Source: Maniola hyperantus (taxonomy: Eukaryota > Arthropoda > Insecta > Lepidoptera > Nymphalidae). Taken from it: a stretch of DNA of 64,000 bases. Position 1 is the first letter of the stretch. The number at the start of each line of letters is the position of its first letter. Positions 20,255 through 31,794 of the stretch are shown one piece after another. The stretch covers positions 1,240,001-1,304,000 of the forward strand of contig NC_048553.1 of the NCBI RefSeq assembly GCF_902806685.2. The letters run 5' to 3'. The translations under genes and the position numbers were made by a program. The notes under the pieces are model-generated. The model made no database searches. It was given only the letters and a program-made list of their open reading frames with translations, and had not been told where the DNA came from.

Positions 20255-20348
20255 TGAGCATAACATAACTACTTTTTGTCCCGGAAAATAAAGAATACTA
20301 GACAGATTTTTAAAAATCTAAGACCACGTAGACGAAGTCATCATCTAG
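20255..20348 (+). mobile_element. Helitron-like 3' fragment
   Basis: ACTACTTTTTGTCCCGGAAA, TTTTTAAAAATCTAAGACCA, then CACGTAGACGAAGTCATC and CTAG at the end. Confidence 0.5.
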
Positions 20349-20661
20349 CTCTTAGAATAAAAATGTCTAGTTGGCTACACATGGAATCAGAATCGACAGC
20401 GAAGAAACTGGAACCAGAACCCAACTGTGCTTTTATTGTCTCGCTACTGGACAATAGATGGCGCTATATGTAGCGATTTTAGAAAATAACAAGTTCTTCA
20501 AGAAAACCTGCCTAAATAAAGGAGTAATCCTTTCATTATAATTATTTTTGAAACAAATTTTATTTATAGATCACAATTTTTTTTCAGTTTTTTTTTAAAT
20601 TACTTACCTACTGAGATGAGAAAGATGGTTTGGTTAGCCCTGATTAGCCCTGGTAGTGTCT

Positions 20662-20862
20662 ATGAATAAACATCATCATCATCATCATCATCAACAACCG
20701 ATAGACGTCCACTGCTGGACATAGGTCTCTTGAAGGTACTTCCACACGCCACGGTCTTGCGTTGCATGAATCCAGCGGCTCCCTGCGACTCGCTCCATGT
20801 CGTCTGTCCATCTAGTAGTGGGTTTTCCAACGCTGCGCCCGGTGCGAAGTCTTCTTAGTAAA
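20662..20862 (-). pseudogene. LINE ORF2 C-terminal fragment
   Basis: The minus strand encodes pieces of the WTDDM.RVAGSRWMQRKT...LQETYVQQWTSIG type of LINE tail, ending in (GAT)n. It resembles the better preserved copy at 52665-52834. Confidence 0.55.
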
Positions 20863-20872
20863 TAGGGGTACA

Positions 20873-21062
20873 GTACGCGGCAGAAAATAATGTACCTCGA
20901 CCTTTAGCAGGAGATAGCGGATTTGTAGAGCACTGTCTCAGTCGTTCAGACCGACAAAACGTCATAATATAGAGTGTATGAGTGACAGAGACAACGCTCA
21001 ACAAAGCCGAAATGTCATTCTAAAGAACCATGTACATTATTTTCTGCCGTGTCGTGCCGTGT
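20873..21062. mobile_element. MITE family M2
   Basis: Left end AGTACGCGGCAGAAAATAAT and inverted right end GGCACGACACGGCAGAAAAT. The interior word GTAGAGC.TTGTCTC.GTC is mirrored by GACAGAGACAACGCTC. Other copies are at 24120, 42244 and 45729. Confidence 0.65.
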
Positions 21063-21286
21063 ATTTCTTACATGTTAAAACACTTAGGTACCATCGATAT
21101 AAATGACAAGATATGGTCAAGCGAACAAAATTTTTCACGGTTTTGGAACCAAATAAATCAGCGCCACCTCTTAGACAATAATGAACGACCCGTTTGAAAT
21201 CCAGACGTCACTGAGGTTGCATTGGTGCATAAGCACCAATGAGTCGGTGCCATTGTTTGTTCAATAACCCTGTCCATACGAAGTAA

Positions 21287-21526
21287 TCACTACCCCTATC
21301 ATAAATGTGAAAGTGTGTTTGTTTGTCGGTTTGTGGGTTTATTGGTTTGTTGGTTTGTCCTTCAATCTCGTCGCAACGGTGCAACGGGTTGACGTGATTT
21401 TTTGCGTGGGTATAAATAAAGACCTGGAGAGTGACATAGGCTACTTATTATCCCGGAAAACCAAAGAGTTCCCACGGGATTTTAAAAATCTAATCCCACG
21501 CGGACGAAGTCGCGGGAATTAGCTAG
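21287..21526 (+). mobile_element. Helitron-like element, family H2b, near complete
   Basis: TCACTACCCCTATCATAAAT at the 5' end. It ends with CCACGCGGACGAAGTCGCGG (CGCG stem, ACGAAGT loop), then GAATTAG and CTAG, followed by T. Confidence 0.65.
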
Positions 21527-21812
21527 TATATAAGTCAATGCTAGGTACCTAATATCATAGCATAATGGACCTTATCCAAAAGCAATTACAATGCTCACGG
21601 TAGCTATAGGTACCTACGGAGGAGGAGGTACCTAAGTCAGAGTCCTGAGTCAAGCGCGGGCCGGCTTAAGTACATTTCCTTCATTTCGGAATTCCCGCTT
21701 ACAATCATTGTAGCAATTTTCCGGGGCATCCGTCGCGAGAGGCGGGGTGATAGGCTAGGAGACCACAGTAACATGTACCTTTGAGTTTACTCTGAGCCCA
21801 TAATATAACTTG
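21527..21812. other. unique intergenic DNA
   Basis: 21640-21760 is GC-richer (GCGCGGGCCGGCTTAAG, CATCCGTCGCGAGAGGCGGG) and unlike the repeats here. No ORF. Confidence 0.3.
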
Positions 21813-22262
21813 TATCTGTTTTTTAGAGTTCCGTACCTCAAAAGGAAAAACGGAACCCTTATAGGATCACTTAGTTGTCTATCTGTCTGTCGGTCTGTCA
21901 AGAAACCTACAGGGTACTTCCCGCTGACTTAGAATCACGAAATTTGGCGGGTAGGTAGGTCTTATAGTAGACATTAAGGGAAAAATCTGAAAACCGTGAA
22001 TCTGGGGTTACATCACACAAAAAAAATTAAATTGTTGTCATGAACTAATAGTTAGTATTTTCAATTTTGAAGTAAGATAACTATATCAAGTGGGGTATCA
22101 TATGAAAGGTCTTCATTTGTACATTCTGAAACAGATATTTTTATTTATTTTGATGCAGATTTTATGGTGGTTCTAAAGAAACACCGGTAAAAAAAAATAT
22201 AAAAAAAAGCTACTCATTAGGTATTCAGACTCCGCTGTCCGTCCGTAATAGGTAGAGAGTTG
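21813..22262 (+). repeat. family F repeat
   Basis: Starts TTAGAGTTCCGTACCTCAAA with a terminal hairpin (TTCCGTACCTCAAAAGG..ACGGAA). It continues through CTAGAATCACGAAATTTGG-like words and ATCAAGTGGGGTATCATATG. The same family is inverted at 27393-27828. Confidence 0.6.
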
Positions 22263-22272
22263 AAATTTTTTA

Positions 22273-22446
22273 TAGCCTCAATAGCTCAACGGTTAAAGGT
22301 GCGGACTGAAATTCGAAAGGTCGCCGGTTCACACCCCACCCGTTGCACTATTGTCGTACCTACTCCTAGCACAAGCTTCACGCTTAATTGGAGAGGAAAG
22401 GGGAATGTTAGTCAAGGGCCGGCTAATATTCTTTAAAAAAAATCAC
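22273..22446 (+). repeat. SINE family B
   Basis: Head AGCCTCAATAGCTCAACGGT, B box CGCCGGTTCACACCCCACCC, body CGTACCTACTCCTAGCACAA and an A-rich 3' end. It sits directly behind family F. Confidence 0.75.
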
Positions 22447-22619
22447 AGAAAATGTATTTCTGTTTCCGCTATAGCAACAAATAATCAAAATTTCAAAATG
22501 ACCGCCACGAAATTAGAAAAAAAATAATTAAATAGTGTTATTTCTTGTGCGATGGTTGGTAGGTACGGAACTCTTCGTGTGCGAGTCCGATTCGAACTTG
22601 ACCGATTTTTATTTAATTC

Positions 22620-22910
22620 TAGGTATATAGGCTTGCGTTTGACTGCAACCAAATACGAGCTGATGCAGCCTAATGTGGAGTGCGCCTGCTCAGAAGGTGC
22701 CTATTCACTCTTCTTTTGAAGGTACCAATATTATAGATAGCGGAAAAACGGAAGCCGGAAGGCCATTCCATATTCTAGCAGTGCGTATAAGAAACGAGGA
22801 AACAAATCGCTTCTTACGAGTCCGTGGGAGAAAAGGTCGATGACAGGTTACGAACAAAATGTTATCGCTCAAGGGACCACGTTTGCATACAATATCACGA
22901 CGTAGTTGTG
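22620..22910 (+). repeat. LINE-type 3' remnant
   Basis: GCTTGCGTTTGACTGCAACC and GGCCATTCCATATTCTAGCA resemble 32245-32420. Decayed, with no frame preserved. Confidence 0.4.
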
Positions 22911-22917
22911 ACGTAGT

Positions 22918-23095
22918 TTTTTTTTTAAAAGAATATTAGCCATGTTAAATGACTAATATTCCCCTTTCCTCTCCAACTAAGCGCCAGGCTTGTGCTAGGA
23001 GTAGGTACGACAATAGTGCAACGGGCGGGGTTTGAACCGTCGACCTTTCGGTTTTCAGTCCACTCCTTTACCGGTTGAGCTATTGAGGCTGTAAT
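22918..23095 (-). repeat. SINE family B
   Basis: Reverse of the head (GAGCTATTGAGGC at the right end), GGGGTTTGAACCGTCGACCT and TAAATGACTAATATTCCCCT, with the A-run on the left (T-run in the + strand). Confidence 0.75.
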
Positions 23096-23594
23096 ATTGC
23101 CTGTGCAGATAATCATTTATCTCTAGTGGTGTGGTAGCGATATTCTGCCGCTAGCTCCCAGCCTACACACGAGGGGGTGGAAGGGGTGCAGTGTATTGTA
23201 GGGGGGATGGGGGTGGTTCAGTGACGTCGCTCAGCGTGTGAAAATTACATTCCAGGAGCGCCTCGCATATCTATCACTTGCAAATTTAACTTTAGTTTCT
23301 GAACGCGGCCGTGTGAGTTACACCCGTCTGTAATACTCGGCGTGTGCATGTGTGAGTGCATGTGCCAAGCGTTTATTATATAAAGAGTAAGTAAATAAAT
23401 ATGGAAGCATTATAAAGCAAAAGAACATTCTAGATTTTACAATGATTAGCTTTTTTCCGCCACTTCAAACTAACCGGCTCGTTGGAAAGCCTGGAGCACC
23501 GCAGAGACGTTAAAATCTTTTGCTCTCTATGCGTGTTCATATCGCCTTTATAATGGGGAAGAGCCTCTGAAGAGCTTTTTGACCTTATTCCATC
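23096..23594. other. unique intergenic DNA
   Basis: 23115-23250 has G-rich runs (GGGGGTGGAAGGGG, GGGGGGATGGGGGTGG). I recognise no gene or repeat. Confidence 0.3.
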
Positions 23595-23841
23595 TCCCTT
23601 TTTATACAACCGCACCGCGCGCCACCGTAAGCAATTTCACCCTCACCACCTGAGTGTCTGGTGCACTTCGACCGTCCGTTGTGCCAGATCCTTCTTTCCA
23701 CGCACATGCATACTGTAGAACCAACTCCCATCGGCGGTGTTCCCACTAGATTACAACATACAACATATACATACAACATATATTTTATGTATTAGTTCTC
23801 GTAAGTAAGTATGTTTAAGTGTACCTATGTTTGATCAATAA

Positions 23842-23918
<77 letters not shown>

Positions 23919-24070
23919 ATGGGGTTATTCAAGGAGCGGACCTAAAATCTACTAAAAGGCCGGCAACGCATCGGCAGTTCCTCTGGTGCTGCAAATGTTC
24001 ATGGGCGGCGGTAATCACTTAACATCAGGTGACCCGCCTGCTCGTTTGCTCGCTATCTCTATTAAAAAAA
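23595..24070 (+). repeat. LINE 3' end split by a retro-insertion
   Basis: GTCTGGTGCACTTCGACCGT, CCGGCAACGCATCGGCAGTT and GGTGACCCGCCTGCTCGTTT in order, ending in an A-run at 24063-24070. The same sequence is inverted at 30343-30665, where it is uninterrupted at the corresponding site. The break here is the A-tailed insertion at 23754-23917. Confidence 0.65.
23754..23917 (+). mobile_element. poly(A)-tailed retro-insertion, source unknown
   Basis: About 90 bp of unrelated sequence carrying a CAATAAATAAA polyadenylation signal runs straight into 74 consecutive A (23844-23917). The host resumes with ACATGGGGTTATTC. Short ACA repeats at both sides could be the target duplication. It looks like a 5'-truncated reverse-transcribed RNA end. 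Confidence 0.65.
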
Positions 24071-24119
24071 ACTTCGTCCAACATAGAGATGTTTATAGAT
24101 GGACCGACCAAATTACATA

Positions 24120-24285
24120 ACACGGCCGAAAATAATGTACATCAACATTTTTAGAAGTAGACAGCAGATTTGTAGAGCGTTGTCCCTATCATTGATACCC
24201 ACAAAATGTCATATAGGTATGAGTGACAGAGACAACGCTCTACAAAGCCGAAATGTCATTCTAAAGGCCGATGTATAGGTATATA
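24120..24285. mobile_element. MITE family M2, diverged
   Basis: GGCCGAAAATAATGTACATC, GAGTGACAGAGACAACGCTC and GCCGAAATGTCATTCTAAAG in family order. The right terminus is lost. Confidence 0.55.
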
Positions 24286-24785
24286 GGTACTTAGTAGGTA
24301 CACATACATAGCGTAGTTTATACCTACTGTAGCTGAAGGGTTGATGCAATGAAGAACTAGCTACATATTTAATGATGTTTATTTTACACTTTACAATTGA
24401 TATGTTATGTACAATACAGACGGGCTCGCGAGCTTTATATAATACAATGGTAGAAGATGTTGACGTGACGAGCGGATGATAGGGAATGTGGAATCTTGTA
24501 ACGTGCGTGACCACGAGGATTCTCCACAGCGTTCCAAATTTGAATGTAGTTGTGTGGCAGCTGCGAAGTTTTCTTAATAGCTGCCAGCCAAGTAACGGTA
24601 GAGGTTGCACCTCTACACTACCTACTCGTGTATCTGTTAGACTATTATTTATTCATAGGAAATGAATATTGTTTCCAGTACGAAGTTTGAAGGGACGTTT
24701 GAGGGGTTTTTGAATGATAGCATTCTCGTCTGGCTAGAAGAATTTTCTTTTGAAACTCAAAAAATCCATAAGTAGGTACCTACTA
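24286..24785. other. unique intergenic DNA
   Basis: A 133-codon open frame on the minus strand (24209-24610) has no domain-like composition and overlaps the MITE. Nothing else recognised. Confidence 0.35.
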
Positions 24786-25011
24786 TCCACACTAAGTAAT
24801 ATTATAAATGCGAAAGTGTGTCTGTCTGTCTCTAGCTTGCTTTTCACAGCCCAATCGTTCAACCGATTTTGACGAAATTTGGTACAGAGATAGCTTGCAT
24901 CCCTGGGAAGGACATAGGACAAGGCTACTTTTTGTCCCGGAAAATTGAAGAGTTTCCACAGGATTTTTGTAAACCTAAATCCACGCAGACAAAGTCGCGG
25001 GCATCATCTAG
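24786..25011 (+). mobile_element. Helitron-like element, family H2
   Basis: TCCACACTAAGTAATATTAT start, TTTTGACGAAATTTGGTACA, GGACAAGGCTACTTTTTGTC, and CGCAGACAAAGTCGCGGGC then CTAG at the end, followed by T. Confidence 0.65.
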
Positions 25012-26568
25012 TGTTTTAATAACCCCTATTATGCAAGTTGCAACCGTTTCATAAACGGCACTGTAATTAATTAGGATTTAAGAAAATTAAAAAATTAATT
25101 AAATGGGGGTAGTTAAACCGAATGCTAATAATCCGCATTGACCAGCGATCATAAATCACGTGACGTCCATCTTTCAATAATCCAATCAAAGGCTCCCTAT
25201 CCGAACTAATGTTATTGTCAAACCCAGCTATTATCCGACTTCTAGCGTACATCGGAATGTCCAGTCACGTACGAGGAAACGAGATAACAATACAAAACAT
25301 ACATGCGTAAGTCAGAGATAGAGATATGCGATGTAAACAACGCGCGAATTCCAAATTCGAATGGCCGTAACTGGCTCAATATGACAAGGTATTGTTGCCT
25401 TTATCGACTCGAAAAAAGAAAAAAATGTATAAGATTAGCGTGGGATTAATATTCTTATTCGAAATACAATTTTTGCCGACGCTGCTACAGTTTTTGAAGT
25501 AAAAGAATTTGAACTTTGTGAAATGGGAAATAAAGTTTAAATTAGTTGAATTGATTTTTGACTTAGTTCCGATATTCATTACTTACGAGGACACAAGTGG
25601 CGACATCTATCTTGTTTTTCATATATCGATACATAGATTAGAGGGAAAAATGGATGGACTCCTGGAGCCTTTCTATAGGCTCATAGTAAACAATCATAAC
25701 TTAGATTTTCTTTTAAGATATCCAGGTTTACACAGGATATTTTTATGTTGGTATAAAAGTCAAACACTTCAGTTTTGTTGAAACTAGAGTGCTTTGACAG
25801 TTTTTTCAGGATTCTAATTTTGGTCCAGACACTATAAACAATTTACAAATGTCCAAATTTTATGTGAACCTTTTGCGAAGAAAGCGAGAGCATTTTGGCA
25901 TTGAAAGTGTATGAATTTGTTAGTGATTCTTTTAATTTAATTTGTAACGATGGGATGTAACCTATAAAAGCCCCGTAAAAATATCAGATAAAAAAAGTGT
26001 TCATACCTACAAGAGAATTGCAATAAAATATACTCGTTTAATATTAGTATTACCGCTACATGCGGTTGAATCATGCAAGCGTATAGGCAGTAAATGGATT
26101 TTTATTTCGAAGTCAGTTATTGTATAGTCTATTTTTTCTCCACTCTGTGGTCTTTCTTATATCGTAGGCTGAATCGAAATGAGCTAATAAAGAAATTGGG
26201 GATTTCTTTCATGTATTCGACATGTGACGTGATGTAATGAATATGTCGTAATTAAATAGTCTTTTTACGTCGCCGCCATGTTTTTTAGTTTCCGTTTGTC
26301 GGTGTAGCATCCGATTCGAAAGACCAGATCTTAATTAAATATGTTTTAAGATATTTTATGCAATCTGTATATATCTTCTTCTCTATATATAAAATTGAAT
26401 CGCTGAATGTGTTGCTGAAAAACCCCGCCTGAGTTTGTTGTGGGTTCTTCTCAAACCTGGGCGCGTTAGGAACCCTTGTAGCTGTAGTTTTAAGTTCGCG
26501 TAAAAATTATCCCCACTATGGCTTACAAATCCATCAACTGACAATCAAGAAGAGTAATTTATTACCTA
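25012..26568. other. AT-rich intergenic DNA
   Basis: No coding exon or clear element. 26380-26425 resembles the 5' end of family H3 (CTATATATAAAATTGAATCG). Confidence 0.4.
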
Positions 26569-26722
26569 CTAGCTGATGCCCGCGACTTTGTACGCGTGGA
26601 TTTAGGTTTTTAAAATCCCGTGGGAACTCATTGACTCATTGATTGAAAAATCACGTCAATCCGTTACACCGTTGCGACGTGATTGAAGGACAAACCAACT
26701 AACCAACAAACCAACAAACAAA
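26569..26722 (-). mobile_element. Helitron-like element, family H2b, partial
   Basis: CTAGCTGATGCCCGCGACTT (3' end), CCCGTGGGAACTCATTGACT, and TTGCGACGTGATTGAAGGAC then ACCAAC repeats. The 5' end is replaced by the adjoining H1 unit. Confidence 0.6.
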
Positions 26723-26728
26723 ATATAA

Positions 26729-26985
26729 CTAGCTTATGCTCGCGACTTCGTCCGCGTGGACTACAAAATTTCAAAACCCTATTTCACCCCCTTAGGAGTC
26801 GAATTTTCAAAAATCCTTTCTTAGCGGATGCCTACGTCATGATAGCTATCTGCATGCCAAATTTCAGCCCGATCCGTCCAGTAGTTTGAGCTGTGCGTTG
26901 ATAAATCAGTCAGTCAGTCAGTCAGTCATTCAGTCAGTCAGTCACCTTTTCCTTTTATATATATATATATATATATCTCTTTTAT
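26729..26985 (-). mobile_element. Helitron-like element, family H1
   Basis: CTAGCTTATGCTCGCGACTT, TTAGCGGATGCCTACGTCAT, GATCCGTCCAGTAGTTTGAG, and an expanded CAGT tract before CCTTTTATATATA. Immediately adjacent to the H2b unit. Confidence 0.65.
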
Positions 26986-27022
26986 ATATATATATATATA
27001 GATATTCTTTTATATATATAGA
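26956..27022. repeat. (TA)n microsatellite
   Basis: Three TATATA runs separated by CTCTTT/GATATTC interruptions at the outer end of the H1 unit. Confidence 0.8.
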
Positions 27023-27065
27023 TAAGGGTACCTACTACCAATACTGATATAATAAGGGTACTGAT

Positions 27066-27292
27066 CTTCTCTATACATAAAAATGAATCGTTAAATGTGT
27101 GGCAGATCGCAACTCTGACAACAACGAGAACAACGAGAACAGCTGAACCGATTTCGCTAATTCCTTTCTTATAATATTCCTTGAAGTACGGGGATGGTTT
27201 TTACGGAGAGAAAAATTTAAATAAAAAATGTAAGTATTAAAAAAATTAAACAATCGACTGTTAGGCGGTACGAAGTTTGCCGGGTCAGCTAG
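27066..27292 (+). mobile_element. non-autonomous Helitron, family H3
   Basis: TCTCTATACATAAAAATGAA at the 5' side. The 3' end has GGCGGTACGAAGTTTGCCGG (hairpin), then TCAG and CTAG before T. The middle includes GAACCGATTTCGCTAATTCC. A second copy is at 52172-52365. Confidence 0.65.
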
Positions 27293-27345
27293 TTTTGAAT
27301 AAATTATTTGTTTTTGATTTTGATGAGGGAGGTCGTTATAAGTAC

Positions 27346-27985
27346 AACCCTTTTACTAAAAGAATGGACCTGGCGTCGATTAAAAATTAAATAAAAACCG
27401 GCCAAGTGCGAGTCAGGCTCGCGCAATGTGGGTTCCGTACTACAGTCGTATTTTTCGACATTTTGCACGATAATTCAAAAACTATGATGCATAAAAATAA
27501 ATATAAATCTGTTTTAGAATGTACAGGTGAAGACCTTTCATATGATACCACACTTGATATAGTCACTCATTTCGAAAGTTGAAAATACTAATTATTAGTT
27601 CATGACCACAATTTAATTTTTTTTGTGTGATCTAACCCTAAATTCACGGTTTTCAGATTTTTCCCCAAATGTCAGCTATAAGATGCTCAGATCAGCTACC
27701 TACCTGCCAAATTTCATGATTCTAGGTCAACGGGAAGTACCCTGTAGGTTTCTTGACAGACAGACAGACAGACAACAAAGTGATCCTATAAGGGTTCCGT
27801 TTTTCCTTTTGAGGTACGGAACCCTAAAAAATTAAAAACTCAGCAAGTGGCAGACAAAAATTCGTAGTACATGTATGTTCGCATCTTTGTCACTGATACA
27901 CGTACTACGAATTTTTGTCTGCCACTTGTTGAGTTTTTTTTTTTTTTTAATCGACGCCAGGTCCATTCTTTTAGTAAAGGGGTTT
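27346..27985. mobile_element. nested inverted-repeat block
   Basis: Outer arms: CTTTTACTAAAAGAATGGAC..CGTCGATT (27347-27388) is inverted at 27947-27985. Inside lie a family F repeat (27393-27828, minus orientation, CCGGCCAAGTGCGAGTC end) and then a roughly 100-bp palindrome (27837-27936). Three elements stacked inside one pair of arms. Confidence 0.65.
27837..27936. repeat. 100-bp near-perfect palindrome
   Basis: AACTCAGCAAGTGGCAGACA..CGTAGTAC is mirrored by GTACTACG..TGTCTGCCACTTGTTGAGTT with a loop of about 30 bases. Confidence 0.75.
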
Positions 27986-29619
27986 ATCCTTTGCTTACGT
28001 GGGCATTAGACTAGCCAGCGTAGCAGCGGAGGTCGACGAATCATTGTCTTTTCATTACCAACACGAACAGTAAGCTTGTACTCGTTCGGTAATTAATTAT
28101 ATCTATCCATTAACTTATACAGGATGTGTCTGTCTATTGTAACTAGGAAGCCAATTATTTCGATAATCGTAATTCTAACACTTTTTATTCAGGCTAGGTT
28201 TCTAAATAACAATTATTTCTTACAGCGTACCAACCGACTCTAATTGATTTTACTAATTTATTCTAGTAAAGTAATGTTTAATTTTTAATTTATTAGGTAA
28301 ACAAGTTTTTTGAAAAATCTATATAAAAGGAAAAGGTGACTGACTGACTGATCTATCAACACACAGCTAAAACGAGCATAAGCTAATACTTAATAATAGT
28401 GTAGTTTTTATTTTCTTTAAAATCCATGCCTTCCCTTAGATCTCAATGCACACCTACTTGCTTCCATACCAAATAATATTATAAATGCAAAGTGTGTATG
28501 TGTGTCTGTCTGTGTGCTTGTTTGCTTGCTATTCATAAACAAATAATCAGTTTTAAGTTTTAGGTATCAAACTATTTTTAGTTCAAACGAGTTTAGAATT
28601 TTTGCGATGACCCAAGCCAGACGTGACCACTATCTACGTAGAGAACTAATGACATCTATTAATGTTGGCGATTAAAGTAACAGCCACGGAACTGCCTAAT
28701 AGCACCACTTTTAACTCGTCCCATTATATTGAGCATACCTTATACCATAGAGTTAGACCGTGGAGTAACAAACTTCATACAAAGGGCATCGAAATATTGT
28801 CTCCACCACAGAATGACGGAGGAATTTTTGGATCGATCCTTAATTTCAGAGATGTTCCTTGAGTAATTCTAAGCTTATGTAGTCCGGGAAACATGAAGTA
28901 ATATGCTTCTGGCAAGTGGCTTCTGGTAGGACAAAGATGGCCGCTGCCTAACTCTTTTAAATATAAATACAGATCGGCAACGGTCAACGTGATACAGGGT
29001 CTGGATAGCCCTGCACAGCCGCCAAACAACAACAACAAGAAGAAGAACTCTTATAAAAAAACTCCGATTACCTATGGAAAATTGGGTAGGTATCATTTTC
29101 ATAGGAATTTTCCGAAAAAATCATGAAAAAGTAAAAATTTCGCTTGGAGTTTTTATGTTAGAAAGCTTATCCCAACTTTAATAATATTATTGTGATGAAT
29201 ATAATTGTAAAACCAAAAATACTCAGATAAAGCTTAGGTATATTTTTATTTTTTATGCTAATTCTTATATTATAAATTACAAGAACTTTATTTTACAGAA
29301 AGTTAGTTATAAAATGTTTCATCGTACTTTTAGCTCACCGTCTTTTGTCTAGAAGTCAGACTAATGAACTGGTCAGGTAACGGGGTTGAGACCATTTTGA
29401 CGAACATTATTGCTACTCTATAAACGCAACAACTCCCTGCATAATATTATCATCTACACATGAAATAAATTCCTAAATGGCCGTTAGCGGTTAATTTGCC
29501 AGCTATTAACCATTATGACTAGAAATATTTATCTGTTATAGTTGAAAGCTGCAGTCCCGTCGCTTAAAGGTTTGACCATGTCCTATGAGTGGAAGAATCC
29601 TCTGTCAAGTCAAGTTTAG
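27986..29619. other. intergenic DNA, one unassigned repeat-like block
   Basis: 28590-29045 has a coding-like minus frame (KELGSGHLCPTRSHLPEAYY) and ends in (AAC)n(AAG)n, suggesting an old retroelement fragment. I cannot assign it. Helitron H1 and H2 scraps occur near 28335 and 28480. The rest is AT-rich. Confidence 0.35.
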
Positions 29620-29785
29620 AGCCTCAATAGCTCAACCGGTAAAGGAGTGGACTGAAAACCGAAAGGTCGACGGTTCAAACCTCGCCCGTTGCACTATTGT
29701 CGTACCTACTCCTAGCTCAAGCCTGACGCTTAGTTGGAGAGGTAAAGAGAATATTAGTCATTTAACATGGCTAATATTCCCTTTA
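29620..29785 (+). repeat. SINE family B
   Basis: GCCTCAATAGCTCAACCGGT head, GACGGTTCAAACCTCGCCCG, CGTACCTACTCCTAGCTCAA, TTTAACATGGCTAATATTCC. Confidence 0.8.
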
Positions 29786-30342
29786 CGAATTTTTCGTAAT
29801 AGGTACCTACCTAGTTGAGTATATTTTATACTCTGTCGCCTTTGACTTACCTACGTTAAAGCTTTAAAGTTAGTAGGTATTTTTCATTTTTCCTTTTTTT
29901 GAAAAATAGGGTGCATATTGGTTTAGTTTACCTTTTTTAGAGTTCTGTACCTTAAAAGGAGTTATTCCTTACGCACTTACAAACTTTGATTTTATTATTT
30001 GTGTGCATTAAACTAGTCGAATCTAGGAACGGCATAGCCTCAATCTTTGACTGTAACCCATGAAATAAATCCCACAAAGAAATGTTGAAAGTTCTAAATC
30101 ATTTTAATATTGAAAGTACACCCTGTATGTAGATGGATGTTACGGTCGGGAATCGACGTCGGGGCCCGCGGTCAAAGGAGCACCCTGCTGCGACTGAGCG
30201 TTCGGGACATGGGCCTACTAGGCGCGCAGCGTTGAGCGGGCTTTTATTATCTCTATGCAGTCATAAATCGTATTTTAAAACCTCCCCCTCGCTGCACTTC
30301 TAGTACACCTATAGTAGCTGGAGATCTGGTGGAAAATGGAGA
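29786..30342. other. intergenic DNA with GC-rich unique island
   Basis: 30130-30310 (GGGAATCGACGTCGGGGCCC, GGCGCGCAGCGTTGAGCGGG) matches no repeat here and has no ORF. It follows a TACACCCTGTAT word like the ends of the element at 61556. Confidence 0.3.
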
Positions 30343-30665
30343 TCGCAGATTTTTTTTTTTTTTTTTTTTTTTTTAATAGATATAGCGAGCAAGCGAGCAG
30401 GCGGGTCACCTGATGTTAAGTGATTACCGCCGCCCATGAACATTTGCAGCACCAGAGGAGCCGCCGATGCGTTGCCGGCCTTTTAGGAATTTGTTGGTCC
30501 GCCCCTTGAATAACCCCATGTTATAATCTAGTGGGAACACCGCCGATGGGAGTTGGTTCCACAGTTTGCACGTGCGTGGAAAGAAGGATCTGGCGCAGCG
30601 GACGGTCGAAGTGCACCAGACACCCAGATGGTGAGGGTGAAATTCCTTACGGTGGCGCGCGGATT
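30343..30665 (-). repeat. LINE 3' end with poly(A)
   Basis: A T-run (30351-30374) is the inverted poly(A). Then GCGAGCAGGCGGGTCACCTG, CGCCCATGAACATTTGCAGC and GGTCGAAGTGCACCAGACAC follow, as in the inverted copy at 23595-24070. Confidence 0.65.
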
Positions 30666-30804
30666 AGATGCATCATCATGACCATCGCCAGCTTACTACT
30701 GGGAACTGGTCTCCTCCCATCATCAGCTCACTACCGAGAACAGGTCTCCTCAGTGGGCAGGAGATGGGTTGAGAATTGAGATATGTTTGAGATGATGACC
30801 GATT

Positions 30805-31170
30805 TCTGTAGCGTTTTTTATTTTTATTTTATTCAGATACAAGTTAGCGCTTGACTGCAATCTCACCTGGTGGTAAGTGATGTAACAATCTAAGATGGAT
30901 GCGGGGCAGGTAACCTTGAAGGAGTATGGCGGTTTTAAAAAAAATTAACCCCATACCCTTTTGGTTTCTATACGGGATCGTACCGGAATGCTAAATGGCT
31001 AGGCGGCACGGCTTTGCCGGTATAGGGTGGTAACTAGCCACGGCCGAAGCCTCCCACCAGACCAGCCCAGAAATTTAGATATTATAAAATTCCAAACCCA
31101 TGCCGGAAATCGAATCCGGGACCTCCCACGAACAAGACTACAGCGCTTACCACTGTGCCGGGGAGGTACC
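30805..31170 (-). repeat. SINE family C, near full length
   Basis: Minus strand: head with AGTGGTAAGCGCTGTAGTCT and GGATTCGATTTCCGGCATGG (B-box-like). The body has GGTGGGAGGCTTCGGCCGTG, and the tail has CACCAGGTGAGATTGCAGTC. Confidence 0.75.
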
Positions 31171-31794
31171 CGAAAACAGATCCATGGGTTTTTTAGCTAA
31201 GTACTTTTAAGATTCTAAGGCTTTTATCAAGCACCTTCTTCATAAATCCCCACCAGCTGTATAACTCTCCTCTCCTAGTACATCCACAGCAAGTATTTCA
31301 CGTTAAATGGACCAAATAACTGCTTTGATGGCGCACGCTGGACTCTGTCCGCTGTTTTAACGATTTTTCGCTAGGAGATTTCCGTTTTCGTTGAAATTAT
31401 TGTTATTGTTTTGCGGCGGCCATGCGTAACGGTCGCTCTAATATCAACTTCCGTTCGCATGCTCCTTGGCGGCTTAAGTTAATGGACGCCGCAAGAGCAA
31501 TTTCTAGAAATTAATTTCACCGAAACACTAATAAAAATATTTTACACAACGTTCGCCGCATGGGATCTCTTTATTTTATGATTTATTTGTAAACCAATTA
31601 TAAAAATATGCATATTATGCTATTGTTTTAAATTCTCCGAAATAATCTTTTGCATTAAATTCAGTCACTATAGGTAAATGCAAGAAAACGTGTGCCGTTC
31701 GAGTCGAGGTTGTGAATTTCATCGTCAATGTCGACCTCGAGCTCCAAGTTTCAAATTAATATTATTATAATGCGTACAATCAAGAACGTCATTG
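31171..31794. other. unique intergenic DNA
   Basis: 31310-31560 (GATGGCGCACGCTGGACTCT, TTTGCGGCGGCCATGCGTAA) is not repeat-like and lacks ORFs. Possibly regulatory. Confidence 0.3.

Noticed and set aside
24209..24610. 133-codon open frame on -
   Set aside because: It overlaps a MITE, its composition is not protein-like, and there is no splice or family support.
28662..29102. possible small gene from overlapping frames on both strands
   Set aside because: No start or splice context, and it ends in simple AAC/AAG repeats. Best seen as a worn retroelement piece.
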